A stretch of DNA of 64,000 bases, taken from contig CBDEVW010000004.1 of the NCBI GenBank assembly GCA_965243755.1, positions 372,001 through 436,000 on the forward strand, given 5' to 3'. The first letter of the stretch is position 1. Each line of letters opens with the position of its first letter. Below, in pieces: positions 17,025 through 24,123 of the stretch. The notes under the pieces were generated by a model. The model saw only the letters and a program-made list of their open reading frames with translations, ran no database searches and was not told where the DNA came from. The stretch is from JANSWY01 sp965243755 (lineage in GTDB: Bacteria > Bacteroidota > Bacteroidia > Cytophagales > Cyclobacteriaceae). The position numbers and the translations under genes are program-made.

Positions 17025-19797
17025 ACAAATATTTATGATGTGATGTATCAATGTCTAATGTTAGCACCGAAGGTATTTTAGAAAGATTCCTATTTCTATG
17101 AATGGCATATAAAAGTCCGGCAATACCTTGATTAAAAAACAAATGAAGGTGGTTCTTTTCCTTAACTAATGAGATCTCTCCGGATTCTATACTTTCAATT
17201 TTCTTGTCAAGGATTTGATCCAGGTACTTATTATCCCTATTCAGATAGTTATTAATTGATTTTAGTATTTCGAAATTACCTGAATACCCTCCAATAACAG
17301 AATGTATGGATTTATCATTAATGACTCTGTCAAGGTTTGTTTTACAGATTTCAAGTTCCTCCTTGATCCCTGCATATTCAGGTTCATATTGAGCAATCAG
17401 TACCCGAGATAAACCTATACCTCCTGAGCCATGTGCATATGCGTGTGTTGCGATCTCTTGCTCCGGGTATCGATTGTCCTTGAAGGCATTTTGATCAGGG
17501 AGAAACAATGATCTGTCATACCGTAATGATTTTTCAAAATATTCGTAGTGTTGTGAGTCGCCGCTAAGTCTATGGGCCATCAAAAAAGCGAGGGCATATG
17601 AGGATGTACCATGAGAAAATCCACCCAATCTGTAAAATTTCTCCGTTTCAAAATAAACCAGGCCATTTTCCTCAATAGCTTTACTCCTTAGGAAGGATGC
17701 GGCCATTTCTACAATATCTCTAAACTGTTCCTTTTGATATTTTAGATAGAGTTGATAATAAAGAAATACAGCGCCACATATTCCAATGAGAAAATCAAAG
17801 GTAGTGTCTTTCGTGTAGTATGATTTGAGGTATTGGCAGACGACCTTATGTAATTCTTCATCAAACCCCTCACTTAGGATGCCGAGTGATTTGAGATACT
17901 CATTGGAGTATACAACACTTAGTGGAAATTGAAATGGACTAAATAAGTAGTGCCCAGCTGCAGCAAAATTTTCAAGATTTTTAGCTTTCTCTAGTAGTAT
18001 ACTTCTGTTGTAAAGGGCTATGTCTCTGGCAGTGTTCTGCAAACCCTCATCTTGATTAACTATACCATCTATTCCGAACACTATTGCAACTCCATCTGTG
18101 CCTGAGCTTAAACCAGGTCCAATTGGTCCTAATCTCCAGGCGTTATTGGCATTAGTATAAAGCTCCAGATAGGAGTATTTGCCAGTCTCTGCATGTAGGT
18201 TGCTAATAAGAATTTCCTTTAAATGTGACGTAATCTGTTTTTTGTCGGTTTGATTATGCCATGGGAGTGAATGATATTTAAATTCAATCTCATCAAATAC
18301 TTTTAGTGAATTTACAAGGATATGCTTTTGGTTTTGCAGATCTGTTTCACAAAGACTGTTTATCCTTTTCTTCACTTGCCGCACATCATTTTCTGATGCA
18401 TATTTAATTCCCACTGATCTACCATCATGTAGCAACACTTCGTTTTTTCCTACCACCTTTTGGAAATACGGAATGTCAAAATCTTTTAACTGTTCAATTT
18501 CCTGGTGAGTAATTTCCTCAGGGAATCCGGCCCGTCGTGCAGAATGTAGTTTATCGAGAAGGTCATTGTAAGCTTCAACATTATTGAGCCTTTCATATGT
18601 AAATCCTTCCTGAAGAATTTTTTCATATATTCTTGTAGCTCTCCATATAATTCTGGTTTTTATTTCATTTTCCGCTAGTAAATCTACAAACTTCAATAGC
18701 CATTCTTTTTGATTTTGTAGCAGTAGATAACCTTCTTCAAAGCTGGCAAGAAATTCTGGATAGTATTTTTTAATTGGCTGATGTACGCCATTTAGCACTG
18801 GAATGTGTGATTCAGTTGAAGATATGTACTTGTCTTTCTGCCATGAGACCCTTCTTTTTGGGAGAAAACTCAGTACTGCATCGCTTTCTCCGTCTTGTTT
18901 GAAGCCTTCAAATGTGTTTCTTGGTACGATCCCAGATTTGATTATTGACTCTCTATAGATGTGACCGGCATCAGTGCTTGCATTATGCAGTAGTTCTTTA
19001 TTAAAAGGTATTGATACACATGCTACACATTCCAAATCTATAAGTGACAATCTCCCACCTACTGGTATAATGTTGTCATGGATAATGTCTTCAATTTTCA
19101 GTGCGTGTGCAATAGCAAGAAAATAGCCAACTGCCTGATAGTAATTTGCAACGTCCTGTTGGCTTAAAAATGGCAACTTTTTGTCCACCCCAATAGACCA
19201 TCCATAAGCCCCCCTGTCAATATTCTTAACAGGATAGAATAACTCTTTTCCTATTTTGCTTTCGTATTCCTGCAGAAGGTTTGTAGTGAGTATGTCAATT
19301 TTTAGGGATCGAGGTTTGTAATAAACCATTTGTTCACCCGAAAATTCGAGTTGACAAGTAGATTTACCTGCATGGAAATCTCCTTCACCCAATTGAATTG
19401 ACAGTAAGGTTATTTCGTGGGTAAACCCTAATAAGGAATAATCATTTTCAAGTCTAAGAAATAATTCAGTGATTAATGCTTTAATTTTCTTGTAGGCCTT
19501 ATCATAATAAATACTAAGCACCGGATACTCCTCGAAAAAATATTCTTTCCATTCATCAGTATTGCTAATCTTGTCAATGAAGTCCTGGGCATTGGACGTT
19601 AAGCCCGCTTCAATGGCCACTTTTTTTTCTAACTCAACAATGTGAAGGAATCTTTTTTTTATCTGAATTTCAATTTCCGCAGCTAGTCTGGTGGAAAGGT
19701 CAGGAGCACATTTAAATGATACCCTGTCTATTAAATTGTTGGTGAATTGAAGGTCACCTGATGATTCTACGTTGTTTAGAAAAGTATATATATTCAT
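17014..19797 (-). CDS. LanM-like lanthipeptide synthetase with zinc-less cyclase domain
   Basis: 927 residues, type 2 lanthipeptide synthetase. The N-terminal dehydratase (about 90-500) keeps LGEGDFHAGKS (Asp140, His142), YYKPRSLKID (Lys161), IIHDNIIPVGG (His240, Asn242), LSLIDLEC (Asp254, Glu256), and RIIWRATRIY (Arg382, Thr388), matching the kinase and phosphate-elimination residues of the CylM type. The LanC-like half (about 540-927) keeps GGFSHG (His729) and the closing NQGIAGLLYAI...KIPSVL. However, the WCHG position reads YAHG (Cys to Ala788) and the LCHG position reads VIGG (Cys to Ile835, His to Gly836), so all three zinc ligands are missing. Expected reaction: Ser/Thr phosphorylation and elimination on the precursor; cyclisation by a zinc-thiolate mechanism is unlikely. 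Confidence 0.9.
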   Translation of the reverse strand: MNIYTFLNNVESSGDLQFTNNLIDRVSFKCAPDLSTRLAAEIEIQIKKRFLHIVELEKKVAIEAGLTSNAQDFIDKISNTDEWKEYFFEEYPVLSIYYDKAYKKIKALITELFLRLENDYSLLGFTHEITLLSIQLGEGDFHAGKSTCQLEFSGEQMVYYKPRSLKIDILTTNLLQEYESKIGKELFYPVKNIDRGAYGWSIGVDKKLPFLSQQDVANYYQAVGYFLAIAHALKIEDIIHDNIIPVGGRLSLIDLECVACVSIPFNKELLHNASTDAGHIYRESIIKSGIVPRNTFEGFKQDGESDAVLSFLPKRRVSWQKDKYISSTESHIPVLNGVHQPIKKYYPEFLASFEEGYLLLQNQKEWLLKFVDLLAENEIKTRIIWRATRIYEKILQEGFTYERLNNVEAYNDLLDKLHSARRAGFPEEITHQEIEQLKDFDIPYFQKVVGKNEVLLHDGRSVGIKYASENDVRQVKKRINSLCETDLQNQKHILVNSLKVFDEIEFKYHSLPWHNQTDKKQITSHLKEILISNLHAETGKYSYLELYTNANNAWRLGPIGPGLSSGTDGVAIVFGIDGIVNQDEGLQNTARDIALYNRSILLEKAKNLENFAAAGHYLFSPFQFPLSVVYSNEYLKSLGILSEGFDEELHKVVCQYLKSYYTKDTTFDFLIGICGAVFLYYQLYLKYQKEQFRDIVEMAASFLRSKAIEENGLVYFETEKFYRLGGFSHGTSSYALAFLMAHRLSGDSQHYEYFEKSLRYDRSLFLPDQNAFKDNRYPEQEIATHAYAHGSGGIGLSRVLIAQYEPEYAGIKEELEICKTNLDRVINDKSIHSVIGGYSGNFEILKSINNYLNRDNKYLDQILDKKIESIESGEISLVKEKNHLHLFFNQGIAGLLYAIHRNRNLSKIPSVLTLDIDTSHHKYLYGR

Positions 19798-19820
19798 GGT
19801 TAATGATGTTATGAAACATG

Positions 19821-19879
19821 AAAGGTTAATACGAATAACGTATTAACCTTTCCATTAAATGTCTTTTAAATTAAAAGAC
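19821..19879 (-). promoter_or_regulatory. Two tandem hairpins between precursor and lanM
   Basis: AAAGGTTAATACG (19821-19833) and CGTATTAACCTTT (19839-19851) form a perfect 13-bp stem with a 5-base loop. GTCTTTTAA (19861-19869) and TTAAAAGAC (19871-19879) form a 9-bp stem around one base. Both lie in the 92 bases between the precursor stop and the lanM start. In lantibiotic operons such hairpins let the precursor be made in excess of the enzymes by partial termination or by protecting the short mRNA. Confidence 0.55.
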
Positions 19880-19889
19880 AGATAGTACT

Positions 19890-20090
19890 TTAGTGACATT
19901 CTTTAGCAATGTCAGGGTAGCAGCAGTGAACAACAACTGCATCACAACCGGAACCAGAACCACTTCCGGAACTTCCAGCAGCAGCGTCTAGAGCAGCTAC
20001 ACCTCCAGTAACGAAAGACAGATCTTCGTCAGACAGTTTTTCCATTTTTTTTACTAAAGAACTTTTGAATTTTGAAAGTTTACTTTTCAT
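19890..20090 (-). CDS. RiPP precursor peptide with double-glycine leader
   Basis: 66 residues from the ATG at 20090; a longer frame from 20120 is less likely because it lengthens the leader with YYFKTKQTI. The leader MKSKLSKFKSSLVKKMEKLS runs on to DEDLSFVTGG (residues 21-30), a Bacteroidota-type natural-product leader ending in Gly-Gly, the cut site of C39 peptidases. The predicted core is 36 residues: VAALDAAAGSSGSGSGSG, then CDAVVVHCCYPDIAKECH. It holds five Ser, all in a Ser-Gly run, four Cys, two His and no Thr. Directly upstream of lanM, with a candidate promoter 70-100 bases before the start. No similarity to a known lantibiotic core is apparent. Confidence 0.85.
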   Translation of the reverse strand: MKSKLSKFKSSLVKKMEKLSDEDLSFVTGGVAALDAAAGSSGSGSGSGCDAVVVHCCYPDIAKECH

Positions 20091-20158
20091 AATGGTTTGT
20101 TTGGTTTTAAAGTAATACAATCCCTACTCTCTTAAGGCTTTTCGGGTCCGCCGAGCGA

Positions 20159-20190
20159 CAATTATACCAAAATAATACCGTTATGTCCAA
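20159..20190 (-). promoter_or_regulatory. Candidate promoter of the precursor gene
   Basis: On the minus strand TTGGAC (20190-20185) is followed after 18 bases by TATAATTG (20166-20159). This fits both a sigma-70 promoter (TTGACA/TATAAT) and the Bacteroidota -7 element TAnnTTTG with one mismatch. It would give a leader of roughly 60 bases before the start codon at 20090. Confidence 0.45.
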
Positions 20191-20220
20191 TCTTTTTTGT
20201 TAAAAAATCAAATTTTCCAA

Positions 20221-21582
20221 TCAATATTTTATTTCTACCACTTCTGTCTTTAAAAGATGTTCCAGTTGCTCAAAAACTTCGTTATTTAAAGGAATTTCCA
20301 AATTAAATTCGGTATTGATGTCTTCAATTATCAGGCCGATATTTTTTGAGTTGTCAAGCCTGGATAGTATTTCTAAAATGAGTTCAGAGCTGGTGACCCA
20401 CTCGTTATTGGGAAGATGAAAGAGTACCTTCTCTTCATCTTGCACCGTATTGTTGTTTATTGCTCCTACTTTTTGATACTTTAGCCCATTTTTAACTTTT
20501 AACACTGACTCTGAATCCAGTTTGTGACTTTTTACTCCCTTTTGAAAAGTAAATACAAGGTTTTCATAATACTTCAATGCCAGGCTATGGTTAGTTCCGT
20601 AATGAGAGCTCACAAAACTTTCATTATGATTTAATGAAAACCCTTTACTTTCAAAAAATGACACAAGCTCCTCAGGAGTGTACATTTGACTCAGGTCATC
20701 AAAGTGATATTGTAAGGGGCCAAGATGAATAAAGTACCCCCCAGGTGCTATTAATTTAGCTACTTCGTCAAACCAGTTTTTTAGTGGCTGAACATCAGTG
20801 AAGTATATGGAGATGACATGAGTGAAGGACTCTTCTTTATATGGTAGCTGATTAACGTCTCCACCGACATAACAGACAGAATCAGGAATTTGTACCTGGG
20901 GCAATTTGAAGTGCTCAGTAACCTGATTGTTTAATTTGATATTTTTTAAGTTGAAGGTGCATAAATCCAATGATCTATGCCTTAGTTCATTAAAGAGATG
21001 GACCAATGTAAATGAATAGTCAATGGCATCAATGGTATCGAACTGGAGGCTGAATTCTTTTAAATACCTACCGGCCCCTGCTCCAAGAAACAGGGCATTT
21101 TGAGTATTTAACTTGCAGTTGATGAGCTGTCGATTTACTGCAGCAACTATTTCAGAGATTTCATTTTCGCATGATGGCTCTCCAGACCAGTCCCTTCTCA
21201 GATAGTCGAAATTCATGTCGTAACTAAGTGCTTCTGTAGAGCGGAGTGCTTCATGGTTGATAATGTCTTCCAAATTAATGAAAGGCTTAATGTTTGCTTT
21301 GAGTTGCTCAAGTAAATTGATCTGCTGAGTTGTTGCAGTCTGGTAATGGCTTTTGATAGTATCCTTTCTGGGAGAGTTTTGAATGCTGCTATTTATTGAG
21401 CTGGTATTTGCGATAGATTTCTGATAGGCAATAAATGTACTTGTTAGTACTTTTTCAGGATCTCTGAAAAAATATGGCACCTTGTTGATTACTGGGTAAG
21501 CTGAATTGCAATTTCTGCAGATCAGTCTGTTTGACTTATCTGCAAGAGAAGTAGATTTACATTTAGGACAACAATGGTTCAT
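20221..21582 (-). CDS. N2227 (carnosine N-methyltransferase)-like SAM methyltransferase with zinc ribbon
   Basis: 453 residues in three parts. Residues 1-40 are a Trm112-like zinc ribbon (Cys5, Cys8, Cys22, Cys25; NCNSAYPVINKVPYFF). Residues 115-345 resemble the N2227/carnosine N-methyltransferase family: YLRRDWSGE (130-132 RDW), SAM loop LFLGAGAGRYL (166-172), CYVGGDVNQLPY, and GGYFIHLGPLQYHF (GPLQYHF 288-294), the last being the family hallmark. Residues about 370-453 form a small alpha/beta region (HLPNNEWVTSSELILEILSRL ... EQLEHLLKTEVVEI) reminiscent of a PqqD-like recognition element, though this is only a fold guess. Carnosine methyltransferases methylate the His imidazole; the precursor core has two His. 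First reading frame upstream of the precursor, and it overlaps the TPR lipoprotein gene by 4 bases. Confidence 0.75.
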   Translation of the reverse strand: MNHCCPKCKSTSLADKSNRLICRNCNSAYPVINKVPYFFRDPEKVLTSTFIAYQKSIANTSSINSSIQNSPRKDTIKSHYQTATTQQINLLEQLKANIKPFINLEDIINHEALRSTEALSYDMNFDYLRRDWSGEPSCENEISEIVAAVNRQLINCKLNTQNALFLGAGAGRYLKEFSLQFDTIDAIDYSFTLVHLFNELRHRSLDLCTFNLKNIKLNNQVTEHFKLPQVQIPDSVCYVGGDVNQLPYKEESFTHVISIYFTDVQPLKNWFDEVAKLIAPGGYFIHLGPLQYHFDDLSQMYTPEELVSFFESKGFSLNHNESFVSSHYGTNHSLALKYYENLVFTFQKGVKSHKLDSESVLKVKNGLKYQKVGAINNNTVQDEEKVLFHLPNNEWVTSSELILEILSRLDNSKNIGLIIEDINTEFNLEIPLNNEVFEQLEHLLKTEVVEIKY

Positions 21583-22406
21583 TTTATAAGATTTTGTAAT
21601 TCTTTGATGTCCGATTGATATAGCTGAAAGGGAATTTCATAATATGGGTTTGCATTGTCCCTGTATTTTTTGAATAATTGCTCAGCTTCCGTTGCGTATC
21701 TTAAAGCAGCTTTGACATCACCAGTGCTCAAGGAAAGCTTTCCAAGCCAGTAAGCATAGCTGGACATTGTAGGAAAAACTTTCATTGCATTTTTTAGAGT
21801 TGCCACAGCTTCAATGGTTTTGTTGTTTTTATGCTGGGCAATAGCTAAATACAGAAAAGTTCTGGGCTCAACCCAACTCATGCCCGATTGTTCTGAGTTT
21901 AAAGTAATGGACTGATTTAAGTAATGCTCTGCTTTATCAAAATCATTAGTCAACAGATAACATAAGCCCATCAGTTTGTATAAGTCTTCTCCCCAGGCTA
22001 CAGGAATTTTTTCGTTTACTAAATTTTCATATCTGTGAAAGTCAGACAGGGCACCCAAATAATCATGCATCATATACAATTTCACATATCCTCTGTACCC
22101 AAGATGCTCCAGGGGGTTTAACTCTACCGCTTTATCCAGGTATTTAAACCCCACATTCAGCAGACCCCTCTTGTTGTAAGCAACTGATCTGCTTTTCCAG
22201 GCTTGATCATGATTCGGAAAAGACTTTAATATTAATTTATAGTACTCATCTTTTTCCCAGGTTCCTTGTAAGGCCTCTGACAACTCATTGACACCTGCGC
22301 TTTCTTTATCAGTCATGATCGATATTTGGCTGTTTCTATTGTTATTACAAGACCCCACCAAGACAATAAGTATCAAATAACTAAAAGAATATATCCCTAA
22401 TTTCAT
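21579..22406 (-). CDS. TPR lipoprotein of the RiPP cluster
   Basis: 275 residues from the ATG at 22406. A signal sequence ends in the lipobox LVGSC (LIVLVGSCNNN), so it should be an anchored lipoprotein. The rest is tetratricopeptide: AWKSRSVAYNKRGLLNVGFKYLDKAVELNPLEHLGYRGY, LYKLMGLCYLLTNDFDKAEHYLNQSITLN, TFLYLAIAQHKNNKTIEAVATLKNAMKVFP, YWLGKLSLSTGDVKAALRYATEAEQLF. It overlaps the TonB-like gene before it by 26 bases and the methyltransferase after it by 4, so it belongs to the operon. A role in assembling an export or immunity complex at the envelope is an inference. Confidence 0.8.
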   Translation of the reverse strand: MKLGIYSFSYLILIVLVGSCNNNRNSQISIMTDKESAGVNELSEALQGTWEKDEYYKLILKSFPNHDQAWKSRSVAYNKRGLLNVGFKYLDKAVELNPLEHLGYRGYVKLYMMHDYLGALSDFHRYENLVNEKIPVAWGEDLYKLMGLCYLLTNDFDKAEHYLNQSITLNSEQSGMSWVEPRTFLYLAIAQHKNNKTIEAVATLKNAMKVFPTMSSYAYWLGKLSLSTGDVKAALRYATEAEQLFKKYRDNANPYYEIPFQLYQSDIKELQNLIK

Positions 22407-22902
22407 GCTGTTCAATACGTAATTTTATAAGCTGGTAGCTGTCATAATTTTTACCCTGGTATTTCCCGGGCTCCCATCCCTGCATTTTGTGTATGGCGGT
22501 CCGAAGTACCTCATTGAAAGCGTAATCATTTTCTACGAGGTTATATTGCTCGTCAAACATGGTGATTCTTGATCTGCCAACTATGCCATTGCAATTCACC
22601 ACAAAACGGATGACTATTAGCCCACGCTCAGGCCAAGATCCATTTAAATGCTCAAGTTGCGGTAATAAGTATTCTTTAATAGATTTTAACCCCTCCTTAT
22701 ATTTTGGTCCTACCTGATAATATTCCTGAATATTCAGTTCGTCACAAATTTGAAAACCTGGATCGTCCAGCTCAGGATCAAAAGGTATGGCGCCAATCTT
22801 TTCGAAGGAATTATATTGGTGAGGAATTGTATTCTGTGATTTAACCCTGAATGAAGGCATAATTAGAAAAATTATCCAAATGAATTTAACGATTGGTTTC
22901 AA
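22381..22902 (-). CDS. Secreted TonB C-terminal-domain protein of the RiPP cluster
   Basis: 173 residues with a signal peptide (MKPIVKFIWIIFLIMPSFRVKSQ). Residues 90-170 look like the TonB C-terminal domain: GLIVIRFVVNCNGIVGRSRITMFDEQYNLVEN then AFNEVLRTAIHKMQGWEPGKYQGKNYDSYQLIKLRIE. There is no Pro-rich linker, so it is probably a free periplasmic protein rather than an ExbBD-linked energiser. It overlaps both neighbours (17 bases with the HQxxH protein gene, 26 with the lipoprotein gene), which places it firmly in the cluster operon. Its function there is unknown; it may help the peptide through the outer membrane or protect the producer. Confidence 0.75.
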   Translation of the reverse strand: MKPIVKFIWIIFLIMPSFRVKSQNTIPHQYNSFEKIGAIPFDPELDDPGFQICDELNIQEYYQVGPKYKEGLKSIKEYLLPQLEHLNGSWPERGLIVIRFVVNCNGIVGRSRITMFDEQYNLVENDYAFNEVLRTAIHKMQGWEPGKYQGKNYDSYQLIKLRIEQHEIRDIFF

Positions 22903-24064
22903 TAGAATTGGCCTCTAGAAATTTATTAAAATTGAAAATGTAAGGTTGATTAGAAGTGTCATAATGGAAAATTTGATCGGCATACTTTTCCATCATCCTA
23001 GTGTAAATGAGTTTAAACTCATTAATCAGCTCCTTTCCTAACGCTGAAAACGCTTCTGGATTGGTCTCAAAGATCTCCAGTATTTTTTGCCATCGTTTGA
23101 GATTATCTGACAGCCTGGCTTTGATTTCTAATTCATTTACACCATTAAATGCTTTTTTCTCCAGACATATGTCAAAAAATATGCTGATACATGACTGAGT
23201 GAAAAGGCCATGGTAAACACCATAAATCTCCCTTTGATCTTCAATTGGAAATATATCACAAAGATGGGCATCTGGCTTACAGTTGAATAATTCATGTTTT
23301 TCAAAGTAAGTTGACGCGAAAAAAATATTATGGGCGCACTGATGGATAACATCTTCAAGGTAGAAAATTATGCTTCTCTCTTCCAGGGAACTTAAAACCG
23401 ATAAGCCGTAAGTTTTTGCAAAAGCAAATGAAAATAGGTTGGGATTGTATAAGATTTGAATCCTACATATGCAGGTTTTAAACCATTCATAATATAGCCC
23501 AAAATGTTCTTTGATCAGTTCGATGGCATCAATAAGCTTGTTCATATGTTCTCTGGCGAGCGCATGAGATTTTTCCTGAAAATTTGCGATCTCTTCCTCG
23601 CCATAAACTTCCGACATGTATGGAATGCCACACAACGGCACCTCCACCTGATCTGTGACATAAGTCGAATGATAAATTTTGTGACTGACTTCTCTGCTGT
23701 TTTGGCGGAGATCTAATTCTCCATTTTTGTTTGAAACAATGAATTTTGAATTTGGTTGATCGGTATGAAGATGTCCTATCTTTGGCAGGTAAATGATGCC
23801 ATGCTTATTGCTTTGTACTGGTATGTCTACCTGTTGACTTAAGAAATACTTTGCAAACAACTGTTCCGAAGTTATTTCCTTCTTGGTATTTAGCATGTGG
23901 GAGAAAATCAGTGGCTCTTGAAACAGCTCCTTCTGAGTAAAATCAAGCTTGTTCTTAATTGTCGCGTCAAATCCTGCTGTGAGTTTCATTGCATCGGTTA
24001 AAAAACCGTTATGCCCCAACTTTATGGTATCGTTGATGAAATCAATAAAATCTTTACTAAACAT
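22886..24064 (-). CDS. HEXXH-family putative peptide modification protein (HQxxH variant)
   Basis: 392 residues, no signal peptide. The segment FYLEDVIHQCAHNIFFAS (His241, Gln242, His245) matches the position of the HExxH motif in the HEXXH-motif RiPP-linked family, with Glu replaced by Gln. About 40 residues later, DQREIYGVYHGLFTQSCISIFF (His285) matches the conserved PxRGVxHGxYxF segment of that family. The first 230 residues contain basic and acidic helices with no clear motif. It is the first gene of the minus-strand operon, divergent from the exporter gene by 59 bases. The family is found in RiPP clusters but its chemistry is not established; the Glu-to-Gln change would disable a hydrolase. 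Confidence 0.6.
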   Translation of the reverse strand: MFSKDFIDFINDTIKLGHNGFLTDAMKLTAGFDATIKNKLDFTQKELFQEPLIFSHMLNTKKEITSEQLFAKYFLSQQVDIPVQSNKHGIIYLPKIGHLHTDQPNSKFIVSNKNGELDLRQNSREVSHKIYHSTYVTDQVEVPLCGIPYMSEVYGEEEIANFQEKSHALAREHMNKLIDAIELIKEHFGLYYEWFKTCICRIQILYNPNLFSFAFAKTYGLSVLSSLEERSIIFYLEDVIHQCAHNIFFASTYFEKHELFNCKPDAHLCDIFPIEDQREIYGVYHGLFTQSCISIFFDICLEKKAFNGVNELEIKARLSDNLKRWQKILEIFETNPEAFSALGKELINEFKLIYTRMMEKYADQIFHYDTSNQPYIFNFNKFLEANSIETNR

Positions 24065-24123
24065 CTTTGGTTGAGTGTTGTTAAATTAGCCGCCAATTTT
24101 TGCGATGTTAAAAGTATAACCCT

